In this document: positions 11,790 through 22,174 of the stretch, piece by piece
How positions within the stretch are numbered: the first letter of the stretch is position 1
Layout of the letters: each line of letters starts with the position of its first letter
Origin: Utricularia gibba
Taxonomy: Eukaryota > Streptophyta > Magnoliopsida > Lamiales > Lentibulariaceae
Assembly: GCA_002189035.1 (NCBI GenBank)
Contig: NEEC01000010.1
Location: 868,001 to 932,000 of the forward strand
Length of the DNA stretch: 64,000 bases
Direction of reading: 5' to 3'
Notes under the pieces: model-generated
Told to the model about the DNA's origin: nothing
What the model saw: the letters and a program-made list of their open reading frames with translations, nothing else
The model's database searches: none
Translations under genes and position numbers: made by a program

Positions 11790-11833
11790 AGGACAGAGTC
11801 TAGCTTCGGCGATGACTTCTATGTGTATCTCAT

Positions 11834-11960
11834 TTCTTGGCGAACAAAAAAACAGGCCACCGTTTCTCACTCTTCCACGGAAGTGAAGTACAGGAGCCTA
11901 GCGTCTGCTATGACTGAATTAATGTGGATCTCGTATATTCTGTAGGATCTACAGCAGCCA
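11834..11960 (+). pseudogene. Copia RNase H tail
   Basis: The reading I-S-W-R-T-K-K-Q-A-T-V-S-H-S-S-T-E is the standard RNase H end of plant copia polyproteins (normally S-x-S-S-A-E-A-E-Y-R). It joins the preceding integrase element in frame but without any reverse transcriptase between, so the join is a deletion or recombination junction. It ends at a stop a few residues later. Confidence 0.8.
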
Positions 11961-12519
11961 CTGACGACACCTGGTTCACCTACTATCATTCTCATACTTC
12001 TCTCAGACATCCCCCAATCCAACAGCCCCTTTCCACCCCAAAGGTATAAGGAACGAGTCAAGTTCGAGAAAAAGGTTGGTACCTTGTCCCAGGAATGCCA
12101 CATCCTCCCTTGATTGTATGTGGTGTTTCAAATACTACTCGCCCTATGAGGCTATGTAGATCTCCTTGTACACGCTACTTATCAACCTCCACTCTAGGCA
12201 TTGACCACACCAATCACCAATCCACCACCACGAGTACTCAAGTTCCACATAGTAACATTCTTTGTATGACTACTTGGGTGATCGATCTCACCTCATCCTT
12301 ATCATTACATTCACCTCCACTGCACTAATCCCAGACCAAGTCCTCATCACCTCCATTGCGCTAATCCCAGGTCGGTAATGACCTGCAACCTAGGCCATTA
12401 CCGACACCCTCCCACGATCGGGGTGTCCAATCCTCGTAGGGGATGGACTACGAAAATGTGTGTGGGTGCATGATCCTTGCCATACAACCTCTCCTGGACA
12501 CCTAGTGATCCCTAAATAC
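11961..12519. other. Interval without a recognised gene
   Basis: No coding homology was recognised. The stretch at about 12370-12410, containing the palindromic GGTAATG and CATTACC, is related to segments near 3480-3525 and 61060-61110, so at least part is dispersed repeat DNA. Confidence 0.4.
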
Positions 12520-12671
12520 ATTCGATCTAAATCAGCAAGGAAGATCGAGCTCTGTGGGATTTTTTCCACCATTTATACCATGTAATTTATGCATTCGATC
12601 CAAATGCACGGTAAATTCAAGCGCTCTAATTTCAGATGTATTATTTAATGCATTCGAGCAACCTATGTGTC
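12520..12671 (-). repeat. Family-A repeat fragment, copy A4
   Basis: GATCGAGCTCTGTGGGATTT, the ATTTATGCATTCGATCCAAA block and TCAGATGTATTATTTAATGC match, in the same order and orientation, 26500-26590 and parts of 32940-33040. It stops abruptly where repeat B begins. Confidence 0.6.
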
Positions 12672-13450
12672 AGGTAGAGGTGGGCTCGATTCCGGTTGTG
12701 GTTCTGGTTCAGTTCTAGGAAATTAATGTCCATACGGTTTTGATTCCGGTTCGATTCGAAATAATTGGAATCGTGGAACCGACGGTTCTGACCCATGTTG
12801 AACCATATTGTTCAGGGTTCCGAACTGTGAACCGTACGGTTTGGATTAAAAAATTAAAAAAAATTATAAATATTGAATAAATATATATGGTTTCAGACAT
12901 TTTTCTAAGACATCCACATGAGGGAAATGGATAACTGGAAAATCTTCTCAAACTCCCCTACACAGACATGCTCACGAGAGATGTGGGTGTTAGGGGAATG
13001 GTCTTAGACATTATTCCCAGACACACATATTGCTCATATAGGTGTCTGGAAAATGTTTCCCGCTCGAGGCAGGCAAACTCGAAATGCAAAAATTTGTTAT
13101 TTATATTTTTTTTGTGATTTGATTTTGTAAATTTTATCAATTTGATTCTTTTTACTCTTGGTTTTTAAAATAGATGAAGTTTAGGAAAAATTTATGAAAT
13201 AGATGATATTCTGATTTTAATTTGAAAAATACAAAATATTTATAAAAGATTATATAAAATCTATCTATTAAAATGTAAAATTTATATAAAAAATAACTTT
13301 ATTGGTTTTATATGATTTTTAATCTTGTTGTATTTATTTCAAAAAATTTAATTTTATCATATGTATATTCAAATGCTAATAATTTAATTATTTTAATAAT
13401 TTAAGTAACAAATTAAATTGATTTTGATTATACTTTATTGGGATATTTTA
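12672..13450 (+). repeat. Family-B dispersed repeat, copy B1
   Basis: Starts at TAGAGGTGGGCTCG, continues with GGTTC-rich DNA and GTGAACCGTACGGTTTG, then ATATGGTTTCA, repeated GGGTGTCTGG-like words and a long AT-rich tail. The same order of words occurs in direct orientation at about 29103-29790. TAGAGGTGGG resembles termini of plant hAT elements, but I could not find a matching inverted end, so the class is uncertain. Confidence 0.7.
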
Positions 13451-14369
13451 TCAAGTAATTTTTGGCAGGTTTGTATGGAAGTTCTACCCCTAGAGAAGTC
13501 AACTCAAATGCCCCTGCTTCTGCAACCTCCAAGCACAACAGCAAGGGATGTTGCTGCCCATAAATGATCAAAGATTTGAGTGAAGTGCAAGAAATGAAAA
13601 GGGGAGTGATAGACTCCTCCCTTAACAAGTAACCTGCTGCTGAACTTATTTCATGTATTTTTATTTTTATTTTTATTTTTAGCTTTAATTTTCCTTAGGA
13701 TCTTGTACGTGTATGTGTCTATTAGTCTATGCTAGGAGTAGTCAATGCTTGTTTGTTTGTATTGTTTAATGTCAGTGAACTACTTTGAATGGCCATATGA
13801 TTGAACATTGTAATTATGAGATGATTTGGATGTATGAGCTTTCTATGCCTTTTATATACTTGGGAGAATGTTTTTACCTTCTATTTTATGAGAGCATGTG
13901 CATGAATAGAGGAACTTAGGGAGTGTTATCTAGATTAGCTTAAATTGAGCTGCTGGACTTCATCATCGTCTTGGGACAGGTTGCTGAAAATATGATGAAT
14001 GATCTGGGTAGACTTAGGTTATTTGAAGTTGTGAGTGTAGGAACATGGTAAATTAAATTAGGAACCTTAGCATGAAACCACCTAAAGATTCTTAAGGCAT
14101 CTTCGTATTATTCTAAGTTAGAACCAGTACCTGTTACTTTAGCATTAAGACCTGATATTGTTTACTAATCTTGTTTACCGAACTTGTTACCTTAGCGTTA
14201 AGATCAAATTATGCATTTACTAAAACACTTAGCAAACACAAGCTCTTCGTGATTGACCCTGACATCCACTATACAAGTTTTCTAAATTTGTATCTTGTGT
14301 AGATTAGGGATTATAAATTTATTTGATACAGAAGTTTTCTTTAATTGCAACGATATGCTAAAATTTCCG
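13451..14369. other. Mostly unique-looking DNA, no gene called
   Basis: A possible 3' splice site (TTTTTGGCAG, about 13459-13468) is followed by a short open stretch on the plus strand (V-C-M-E-V-L-P-L-E-K-S) ending at a TAA near 13563; this could be a relic of a last exon but I recognise no family. A TTTTTA pentanucleotide-like run occupies about 13656-13682. The rest shows no feature. Confidence 0.35.
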
Positions 14370-14460
14370 TTTATCAGCACTCGATCCAAATAACATCGAA
14401 GGAATGAGTGTAATAAGATTTTAAAATAAAAAAATATGCACTCAATCCAACTAACACTTA
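14370..14460 (-). repeat. ~65-bp sub-repeat units, left of the Harbinger element
   Basis: Two partial units with CACTCGATCCAAATAACA and CACTCAATCCAACTAACA words, the reverse complement of the units at 20480-20700. The unit is interrupted at 14460 by the Harbinger insertion and resumes at 20118. Confidence 0.65.
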
Positions 14461-14640
14461 GGGCGTGTTTGGGTGCTGGGCTTGGCCTAAACACAGGTTT
14501 AGTTTATTTGGGTTTAGGTAACCCGGTTTTATGGGCTTAGGGGGTGTAAATCTTGTTTGGTTGATGGGTTTACATTATTTGGGTTTAAATGAACCCATGT
14601 TTTGAGTGAATTTTACGATTTACTTGTTGTAAGTGCTCGG
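14461..14640 (+). repeat. Left subterminal region of the Harbinger element with TIR
   Basis: The TIR is followed by repeated GGGTTTA/TAAACC words (for example GGGTTTAGG, GGGTTTACA, GGGTTTAAA). The right subterminal region (about 19930-20117) has the same words, in inverted sense. Such subterminal repeats are the usual transposase binding sites. Confidence 0.7.
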
Positions 14641-14691
14641 TGTAGGTGCTTTGTTCTTGCTGTTTTCTTTCCTCCAACACAGATTGCAGGT

Positions 14692-15729
14692 ATGCATAGT
14701 CCAATCGTGGTGGAAGACTCTCACAAAAAAACGAAACGCACCTGGAAGCTAGATGAGGAGAAAGACTTGTTGCACGCTTTGAAGTAGATAGTGAAAGAAG
14801 GCTGGAAAATTGAGAATGGTTTTAGGGGTGGGTATCACCGAGTGTTGGAGACAGAGTTCTTGAAACTGCACCCTACAACCGACATCCGCACACACCCGCA
14901 TATATCTAGCAAGGTGCATACCTTGAAAAAAGACTACTACCTTCTTGTAGATTTTTTATCAAGGGCGGGCACCGGTTTTAGTGAGCTGACCTAATCGTAG
15001 ATGCAAATGAGGAGGTTTAGAAGGAGATTGATCAGGTATGTATGCCATGTTCTCGCGGTGTTATATTCAGTGCTTACCGTGTTATTATGTCAGCACGCAC
15101 CTAGGCTGCGCTTGCTAAGACACAAAGCGTGGCCATATTACATGGAGTGGCAGGAAATCTTTGGAAAGGATCGGGCAACAGGAGATAGAACGATGAGCTA
15201 TGTAGTCGCGACCAGGAAGAGGAAATTCACGGAAGATGTTGGGGAGAATCTGGAAGTCTCTTCAGATTGCCCTCTGTACCCAGATAGCACTGGACAGGAT
15301 ATGAACTTCTCGTATGCTGACCCAATTGGTAATGCTACGGAGGGTGTGAATCTCACGTCTAGTAGGGACTTCGAGTCACACAACAGCACCGACTCGTCAC
15401 GGTGGACTGGACGAAGCGGCAGGGGACCCAGGGGAATTGATGATGATGTGCAGTTCCTTAAAGAAATGAAGGAGCTGAACTTGCGCACATGTGAAGAGCT
15501 ACGTCACTTGGGGTTAACAGTGGTGCAGCAAGCGCGGGAGTTGGCGGACAATCAGCATCAAGCAGGGGAGATCATTAGAGATATGCCGTTGCAATTAACT
15601 GCCATCGAACATTTTACCATAGCAGAGACGATTAGTTCCAACCCTGCGAGGTTGCGCTACTTCCTTACCTCCAGCGACTTTGAAAGAGAGCTTATTGTGC
15701 GTGGTTTAGCATCCGAATGTAGATCTTAA
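14692..15729 (+). pseudogene. Harbinger ORF1, Myb/SANT-like (trihelix) DNA-binding protein, one stop
   Basis: ATG at 14692 opens M-H-S-P-I-V-V-E-D-S, then R-T-W-K-L-D-E-E-K-D-L-L-H-A-L. A TAG at 14785-14787 interrupts the helix region; beyond it come E-G-W-K-I-E-N-G-F-R-G-G-Y and S-S-K-V-H-T-L-K-K-D-Y-Y, the usual Myb_DNA-bind_3 signature of plant Harbinger-type ORF1. Further stops near 14992-15000 precede an apparent GT...AG intron (about 15035-15098), after which H-K-A-W-P-Y-Y-M-E-W-Q-E-I-F-G-K-D-R-A follows, also typical. The C-terminal half is helical and ends at a TAA at 15729. In this superfamily the partner of the transposase binds DNA and directs nuclear import. Confidence 0.82.
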
Positions 15730-16225
15730 ATCTGTTGTGCGGTGCTTCGCCTTATGTTGGACTCATGGACTAGATGTATTTCATCTTCTAATCATCCTTT
15801 AAGCAAATATACGGTATTTCACATGAAAATATAGGCGAAGGATGACTACATGTAACTGGTATGAGCACTGCGAAGGGTTCCTCGTTGGTATGAGAACTGC
15901 AAAGGGTAGACAGTGTTCTAACTTCGTATGTGGAAGCATCACGTATGAACAAGCGCGGTGATTCGTTGTTGAGCACTCTTCCGCAAACGCGGTGCTGCAA
16001 CTACCGCCACATTCTGTGCGGTGCTATCGAGTAGTGATGGACTAGCACCACGTTGGTGTTTCATATTACGAAGCACCACGTTTAGACACAAGGTTTCAAA
16101 TCCAGTGATGGTGCAGGATGTTACAACATGCGGTGCCACCGCAATCAGTGGTCGATCAAAAACTAATAAAGTCAACATACGATAGTTCACGTAAGATCCA
16201 TGCAATTTCAAAGGTACATCATCGA

Positions 16226-17156
16226 TCACACAATACTCTTGTAATGCTTCCACAATGGGTGTTCCTCATCTATTGGACGTTGACCTACCCGACGGAGATC
16301 GACGTGCGTGGGTACATCCATTACGTCAATGAGAGCTTCCAAGAACGACCTAATATCTCCCCCTTGAACTAGGGAACAATCATTGACCGTGGTGTACTTG
16401 AAGGTGGTTGGGAATATGGCATTTTCAGGCTGTCCAATGAAAGTAAACAATCATTGGATGCAAGATGGTGGAGAATGAGCGCGACCAGAAACTCACCGGG
16501 TTGTGTAGTGACTTGTACGATGCATCATCGATGAGTAGTGTATTAAGACGGTGATATTTGCCCTTGAACTCAGTGTTGGCGCCCCATACATGATTCAAAA
16601 GCTTAAGCTTAACCGTGTTGTTCCTGTTGTCGTGCACCGGATAACCTGTGTCCACACACCTTGATCCATCCCATTGGAAGACAACCTTGCTGGCTGCTGC
16701 AGGCCCTAGTAACCACTGAACCACATCATGCAATTGTTCACTAACACATGTTGTAAGAAAAAAGAAAGGTCAGCAGGAATGTGGATCCCCTTGCCTGCAA
16801 GGTGGTCAATCTTACCGTCCCCTTGAAGACCAGATGGCGACATCAAAGTGTTCCATGCAAAACTGTATCAACTCACGTGCACTTGGTCGAATATACACTA
16901 CAACCATAATAAATAGTACTGACATATGCACCAAATATTAAATGCATATCAAATACACCGCATTACCATTTCGCTCGTAGATGACGGCATCCGGCTTCGG
17001 CGCTCCCCACCTGACTTCGTGAGGATACACAATGTACGCAAGTACGCCATTCACGTCAAATATTAACAACTTTCGTGGTGGGAGCTGTGTTATCACTCGA
17101 CACTCCACCATATGGCCAGCTTTGTTCATATCATGCAAGCCAACCACAGAGTTCAA
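16226..17156 (-). CDS. FCP1/NIF-type phosphatase carried by the Harbinger element
   Basis: Four stretches in order on the minus strand cover a whole FCP1-homology domain. About 17156-16970: K-L-L-I-F-D-V-N-G-V-L-A-Y, the motif I loop, with the first Asp kept and Asn at the second position. About 16905-16815: I-R-P-S-A-R-E-L-I-Q-F-C and D-V-A-I-W-S-S. About 16733-16495: F-Q-W-D-G-S-R-C-V-D-T-G, K-L-L-N-H-V-W and N-T-L-L-I-D-D-A-S (motif III). About 16437-16226: I-F-P-T-T-F-K-Y, F-L-E-A-L-I-D-V-M-D-V-P and H-P-L-W-K-H-Y. The family dephosphorylates Ser/Thr, e.g. on the RNA polymerase II CTD; the Asn in motif I is shared by many plant NIF-like proteins and its effect on activity is uncertain. 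Exon borders are approximate. The upstream stretch 17451-17227 is basic-acidic and may be its N-terminus. Confidence 0.75.
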
Positions 17157-18565
17157 GATTCTTTGCGTACAATCTCTTCACTTCGATATACTTTGTAGTG
17201 GCAGCACCGCACCCATCGTCGTGTGTCTAGATCGGTGTTGGCCCATCCGTGTTGCCCCTGACTTCTGGTTGTACTTCTTCATCCTCTTCATGGGTCACCT
17301 CCTCAGGATCTTCATTCGTACTCCTACGTTGTCTACGGTGTCGAGGGGTTCCAAACCACGGATGTTGTGTCCTAGGGGCATTGACAAAGGGGGGCCATAC
17401 GTCCTCCAGTGGGAATACCTCTATGCCTACAACGACAACAGCAAAAAGCATGAGTACTGTTAGAATATCCGAAGTAATTGTTTGTGATCACTTGATGGGT
17501 GTCCCACATTCTCTGAGACTATCAACGCTGTTGGTCATTCTGGAGCGGTGGGTGGGTATACCCATATAAAACTAGTCCACCAATCATCATATGCGCTTCT
17601 TACGTCTATAACCAGAACCACTCCTGGTTTTCCATGAATCGAGTAGTGCGGACTTCCCTTACGTTGCACACAAACAGAAACCGCAAAGAAGATGCATTTC
17701 CTGGGGTATATCCTCCTCTTCACAGATGTGCAGAAATGCGAGTACGTGCGCCACATAACGTGGTGTGAGGTGGGAGAGTGGGATATGGAGTGCAGCAAGT
17801 ATCTGCACCAAGAAAGGGGGCGGGGGCAGTCGCAATCCACACCGAAAGTGCTTGGTGCTTACGGCGAATCCCAATGCTCCAACTCTGGATGGGGGTTCGC
17901 CGTCGGCCGTTTCACCCGATAGTTTATCCCACATAGCGTAACCGTCGGGAATTGAGAAGCGGGCAAAGGTTCCTATCGTCGCGACCCTATTCTAGAGAGG
18001 TTGTCAACGAGATTGTCTTCACGGTGCTGTTGCGCGGTTGCTGAAAGGGTGCAGTTGGATGGGCGAAATTAATGAAGTTGTTTTGGAAAGTGTTCAATGT
18101 CAGGCGCCTTTATTGTGCGCAAAGGGGTATTAATAGCGCTGGGCGGTTGTCAACCAAATGGCGCATTGTTGTACTACCAAATGCCCTCACTACTATGCAC
18201 CAGCGTCACACTCATCTACTTTTTAAATTTTGACAGCACCGGATACGATGAAACACGTGGTGCTGCTAATAACTTTGGTGTCATACAAGCCTCTGTAGCA
18301 CCTCGTCTAAAGATCGCGGTGTTGGCTCCAATGATCCACCTTGTGGTACCATGTTACCCATGATAAGACATGACACTACGGTACAATCCCAACATTTTTT
18401 GCAGCAACCACCAAATACGATGGAAACAGGTGTTCAAGTTGGAGTATCAACTAGAGATTAACTTGTTGTGACTTTGCTGAGCAAATCCAGTACAAACGAC
18501 ACGATAGGTTCTGAATGGGAATTTAGGAAAACCACTAGCATGACAATGTGTAAAGCAGTGCTACA
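17157..18565 (-). other. Region between phosphatase and transposase in the Harbinger element
   Basis: Open stretches on the minus strand at 17934-17659 and 17451-17227 could be the phosphatase N-terminal exons: the second is R-R-Q-R-R followed by an acidic run (E-D-P-E-E-V-T-H-E-E-D-E-E-V). I recognise no domain in them. 17935-18565 shows nothing convincing; opposite-strand open frames here are taken as shadows. Confidence 0.4.
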
Positions 18566-19659
18566 CTAGGGGCGTTTGTGGGATTCCAGCCACTTGGTGT
18601 ACATCCGCTCAGCTTGCTGGTCACGCCACCTATTCCATGCCTGATTGCCTTCGGCAGATGTCGTGATGTCTTCTCTTTCACTCGTGTCCCCAGTTTTATC
18701 CTGAAAGTCCAATAGGACCTGATCCTCCAGGGGATCGACCACCATCTCCTTTCGAATGTGGTTATTGAGCAAAGCACATGCCAATACAATGCGGTTCTGT
18801 ATGTTTACCAAATAGTAGCTAGCCGTCCATAGTATACCCCACTGCATTTTCATCAAGCCCCAAGCTCGTTCGATCACATTTCTGGCTGATGCATGCCACA
18901 TGTTGAATAGCTCCTTCGCATTCTGAGGTGCTCCATTTCCGTGTCCCCACTCCTTCAAGTGGTAACGGACTCCACGGTATGGTGCCAAAAAGCCCTCCCT
19001 ATTGGCGTATTCATTGTCACATAGGTAATATGTTCCTGTGTCATCACGTATACATGATGCATAAAATCATTGGAATCACATGCGCACAGACTAAACAAGT
19101 GAAATACCTGGGCGTACACGGAAGCCGTCGGATCGTGAGAGTGCATCGTTTAGCACTCGACTATCTGCAGCAGACCCCTCCCAGTCAGCAAGCACATATA
19201 TAAATTTCATGTGTTCATCACATACACCCAAGACGTTGTTGGAGACACAGTCTCGGTTCTCCTCCCATAGACATCCTTCTGCACCCACATTTTTTTATGA
19301 TGACCTAATATTCCTAAAAACATACAAACCATCTCTGGAACCATTACATATTTTCCAACTTTTAAGTTAGAACGATTTTCTAATAGGCTACATAAAATAC
19401 CCAAGGCATCTCGGTTGATTCTTAAATTCTCAATGGATGCGCTATTCACATCACTCACCAACCTACTAATATACTCAACTTGTCTAGGAATCTGGTGTGT
19501 AAGTGAATACCTGCGTCTCAACCTATATCCCCTACGGTATTTCCTCCAATATAAGTATACTAACACATTCATCTGTAGTATTCGGTCAAAACTGCAGCTG
19601 CCGCACTCAAGATGACATGACCCTCCGTGAAAAAATCCATGTCCCCTCAAAAGTCGCAA
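18566..19659 (-). pseudogene. PIF/Harbinger transposase, internally deleted
   Basis: From 19659 the reading has the N-terminal block I-P-R-Q-V-E-Y-I-S-R-L-V and Y-V-M-V-P-E-M-V-C-M-F-L-G-I-L-G-H-H-K-K, then shifts to N-N-V-L-G-V-C-D-E, D-W-E-G-S-A-A-D-S-R-V-L (second catalytic Asp). A GT...AG intron (about 19034-19112) is followed by G-T-Y-Y-L-C-D, F-L-A-P-Y-R-G-V-R-Y-H-L and A-R-N-V-I-E-R-A-W-G-L-M-K (catalytic Glu), ending at a stop at 18566. The ~80 residues that should hold the first catalytic Asp (L-G-A-L-D-G) are missing, so the enzyme cannot be active. Confidence 0.88.
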
Positions 19660-20117
19660 AAATCAAGCAAAATAAATCCACACACATAGCACCACAGATT
19701 CTGAAATTGGAAATTCACAGATAAAAACCCACTATTTGGTGCTGCCGTGCTTGGCCTCTCGCGGTGTTACCGTGGACCAACCCACTAAGAACAGAAAGCA
19801 TACTTACCGAAAGACCCACTCTTTTTGCGCTCAAAGAACACGCGACGCCACCGGCAAATCACGAATGTAGATCTGGGTTGTTGATCTGCGTTCAAATGTA
19901 GTTCATGCGAGGGCAAAAGTGGAAGTGCCGGGCTGGGTTTAGCTAAACCGACCCCCCCCCTCCCCCGGGTTTAGCTAAATCCAGCTCCACGGGTTCCCGC
20001 CCAGTTTATGATCAATAGGTGAGTTTATTTTTACCGACCTGAAACCCACGAACCAAACGTGGGTTTATGTTTAAACCCACGCCGCAAACCACCTAAACCC
20101 AACAACCAAACGCACCA

Positions 20118-20260
20118 TTAAGGATCGATTGATGAGTAATACAAATTTAAAATACGGGCATGGGTTAACTATAACCCACACCATGCGATTTCTTAAAGAC
20201 ACCACGAAATCACATACGGGCGTATGTTATGGCTAATCCACGCTCATAGTTGACAAAGTG
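20118..20260 (-). repeat. Family-A terminal unit right of the Harbinger element
   Basis: TTAAGGATCGATTGATGAGT and AATACAAATTTAAAATAC complete the sub-repeat interrupted at 14460; CACATACGGGCGTATG follows, the family-A motif. Confidence 0.6.
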
Positions 20261-20280
20261 GTGGCTTAACAGATTCCATT

Positions 20281-20377
20281 CGGGTGAACCTCACCAGCCG
20301 GCACGATTGATCAGTGATTTTCTTCATCTCAATTTTGCATCGCCTGAGGTTTTCTTCTTGGGAATGAGGGATTCCAT
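20281..20377 (-). pseudogene. MADS-box fragment 1 (type I-like), in a family-A element
   Basis: From an ATG at 20377 the first residues are M-E-S-L-I-P-K-K-K-T; after a one-base frame change comes R-R-C-K-I-E-M-K-K-I-T-D-Q-S-C-R-L-V-R-F-T-R, which is the first third of a MADS domain (usual form G-R-x-K-I-E-M-K-K-I-x-x-x-S-x-R-Q-V-T-F). The K-K-x-x-G-R lead resembles type I M-alpha (AGL61/62-like) proteins. Homology ends at about 20281. MADS proteins bind CArG boxes as dimers; this piece lacks most of the dimer interface and cannot be functional. Confidence 0.7.
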
Positions 20378-20479
20378 TGCAGAAGGGAGGGAAAAAGAAA
20401 TAATCGACTCAGATTGTAAAACACATTAATTTAGAGTATTTGTTTCCATTAATTATTAATAATTTATATTTTTTCTCTC

Positions 20480-20700
20480 AATAGAACATTACATGTTACT
20501 TGAATCAAATGTATATTTTTTTATTTTAAGTTTTTATTATTAGTCGATGCTTACATATTATTTGAATCAAGTATATATATTTTTATTTTAAATTTGCATT
20601 GCTCATCAATCGAACATTACGTGTTCTTTGGATCAAGTGCATGTTTTGTTTTATTTTAAATTTGTCTTATCCATCATTAGATCCTTAGTTGCTATTTATA
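20480..20700 (+). repeat. ~65-bp tandem sub-repeats, about 3.3 units
   Basis: Diverged units share TTATTTGAATCAAGTGCAT-like words, a T-rich middle (TTTTATTTTAAATTTG) and an ATCATCAATCGAACATTAC-like joint. The reverse complement lies at 14370-14460 plus 20118-20150, and a direct-orientation relative at 62905-63130. Confidence 0.7.
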
Positions 20701-22174
20701 TTTGGAAAATACCTTAATTTAGAAATAATTTACAAATTATATTTGAATTATATTTAGTATTTTTAATAAACATATTAAAATTATTTGATAGTTAAATTTA
20801 ATCATCAAAATTCAATAAAATTAACATTTGACTTTAAATTATGTATATATTGATATTGTAAACCATATCTTTTATTTTTAAATTTCGAAAAACTTAATTT
20901 AAATTATTAAGTATTCTCTAGAAGTGATAAATTTAAATATATATTATAAATAATGTTAAAGAAATTTCAAATTTGTTATCTATGATCGTTGTTCAGATAT
21001 TGTAAAGCGGGATTATTGAATCAGGCAAAACATAAAAAAATATGTGATTTGCAAATTATTAATAACTTGTAAATATTTATAAAATAAATTAAAGTTGAAG
21101 TGATTCAATATATAAACTGAAACACATAAATTTATGTATGTCATTGTTTTCTATTGTAAAACAGTTTCAATAAAATTAAATTAAATCTCTAAAATTCATT
21201 AAATATGCAATATGAATATGATTAACTGAGAATGAAATATATGTGGGATATTATTGTTTGAAAAATAATCATTAAATTGATTAAAATCATAATTTATTTT
21301 TATTGAAATTGTATATTAGTATGTTTATTAAAGATATCAAAAGTAGTTTAATGTTCAAAAACAAGGTGTTTTACAAATGAAATTGTGTAAGTAAATGTAT
21401 ATAGCCAATGTGTTTCAAACTCAGGTATTTTGAAAATGAATTTATAAATGTTACCTATTCAACTAAATTTCTCTCCAATGAGGTGTATAATATGTTTATA
21501 CTAAATAAAAAATATACATTTGAACCTAATTAGGATTAACCATCGAATGCTAACCAAATTCGTAATAGACGAAAAATAAGCACTCGATCCAACACAAAAA
21601 AATGATGAGTCCAAAATAAAAACCAAGCCACCAAATGATTGAATGGCAATACCTCAATAAACCGTTAGCCGTCACTCATTCGAGTCCTTTGTTCTATTTT
21701 GATCGAGTAACTATAATTTATCAATTTTAAATTTCTGTTAAGCTTTCATTCGATCTAAAAAACGCGTAACGCTCGAACGCCTTCCTTCTGTCAATGTGAT
21801 AGGGGGTGTGTGACGATCAGCCAAGACACCCTAGTCGGGCAACCATCACCGCGCACGTGCAGGTAGCGAGACCGCGCAGCACACTCCACCTGTGTGGGCG
21901 TCATGTGCCATGAGTCGTGGGCGTGCACTTGGCACCGCCTCGCCCGTGTGCGGAGTTCCGTCTCGCCATATCGATCGCGTGCGGGGTTCTGGGTATAGAG
22001 GTTAGCGCAGCGCAAAAGACCAACTTTTATTCATTACGAGCAAATACTAATCAAGTGAGAAAGCAGAAAAAGTGCACGAAAACAAGTAAACGAGAAGAGT
22101 TCGATGTTGCGCTCTAGTCCGCCCCTTGACTCCACTTCTCGGCCACTCCACCCTCACCATCCGCCCCTACCATT
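20701..22174. other. AT-rich then GC-rich interval, no gene
   Basis: 20700-21780 is strongly AT-rich without coding signal; a partial reverse sub-repeat word (CACTCGATCCAACACAAAA) occurs at about 21580. 21790-22160 is conspicuously GC-richer with CGCGCACGTGC-like words and could be an untranslated leader or LTR piece of the gypsy fragment that follows; I cannot identify it. Confidence 0.4.

Larger units (their letters stand above)
9085..11833 (+). mobile_element. Second Ty1-copia element lacking reverse transcriptase
   Basis: A GC-richer leader or LTR-like stretch (about 9085-9500, no clear ends) precedes gag, protease and integrase of a copia element different in sequence from the one upstream. 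Coding continues to the F-G-D-D-F-Y motif that opens the reverse transcriptase region and then switches, in frame, to an RNase H end at about 11833. The whole reverse transcriptase is therefore deleted. No 3' LTR was recognised. Confidence 0.8.
14461..20117. mobile_element. Complete PIF/Harbinger DNA transposon (5.66 kb)
   Basis: The left end GGGCGTGTTTGGGTGCTGGG and the inverted right end TGGTGCGTTTGGTTGTTGGG agree at most positions and fit plant PIF/Harbinger TIRs. The element is flanked by TTA at 14458-14460 and 20118-20120, the 3-bp target duplication typical of the superfamily. Inside are a Myb/trihelix-like ORF1 (plus), a transposase (minus) and an FCP1-type phosphatase gene (minus, downstream of the transposase). 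Removing the element plus one TTA restores an uninterrupted ~65-bp sub-repeat, which supports the boundaries. Defects in ORF1 and the transposase make it non-autonomous today. Confidence 0.9.

Noticed and set aside
16118-17922. Several plus-strand ORFs inside the Harbinger element
   Set aside because: They lie opposite the phosphatase and its N-terminal exons, which have recognisable motifs on the minus strand.
21790-22160. GC-rich island as a promoter or CpG island of a gene
   Set aside because: No coding sequence follows except a dead gypsy reverse transcriptase; it may be retroelement leader DNA but I cannot support either view.
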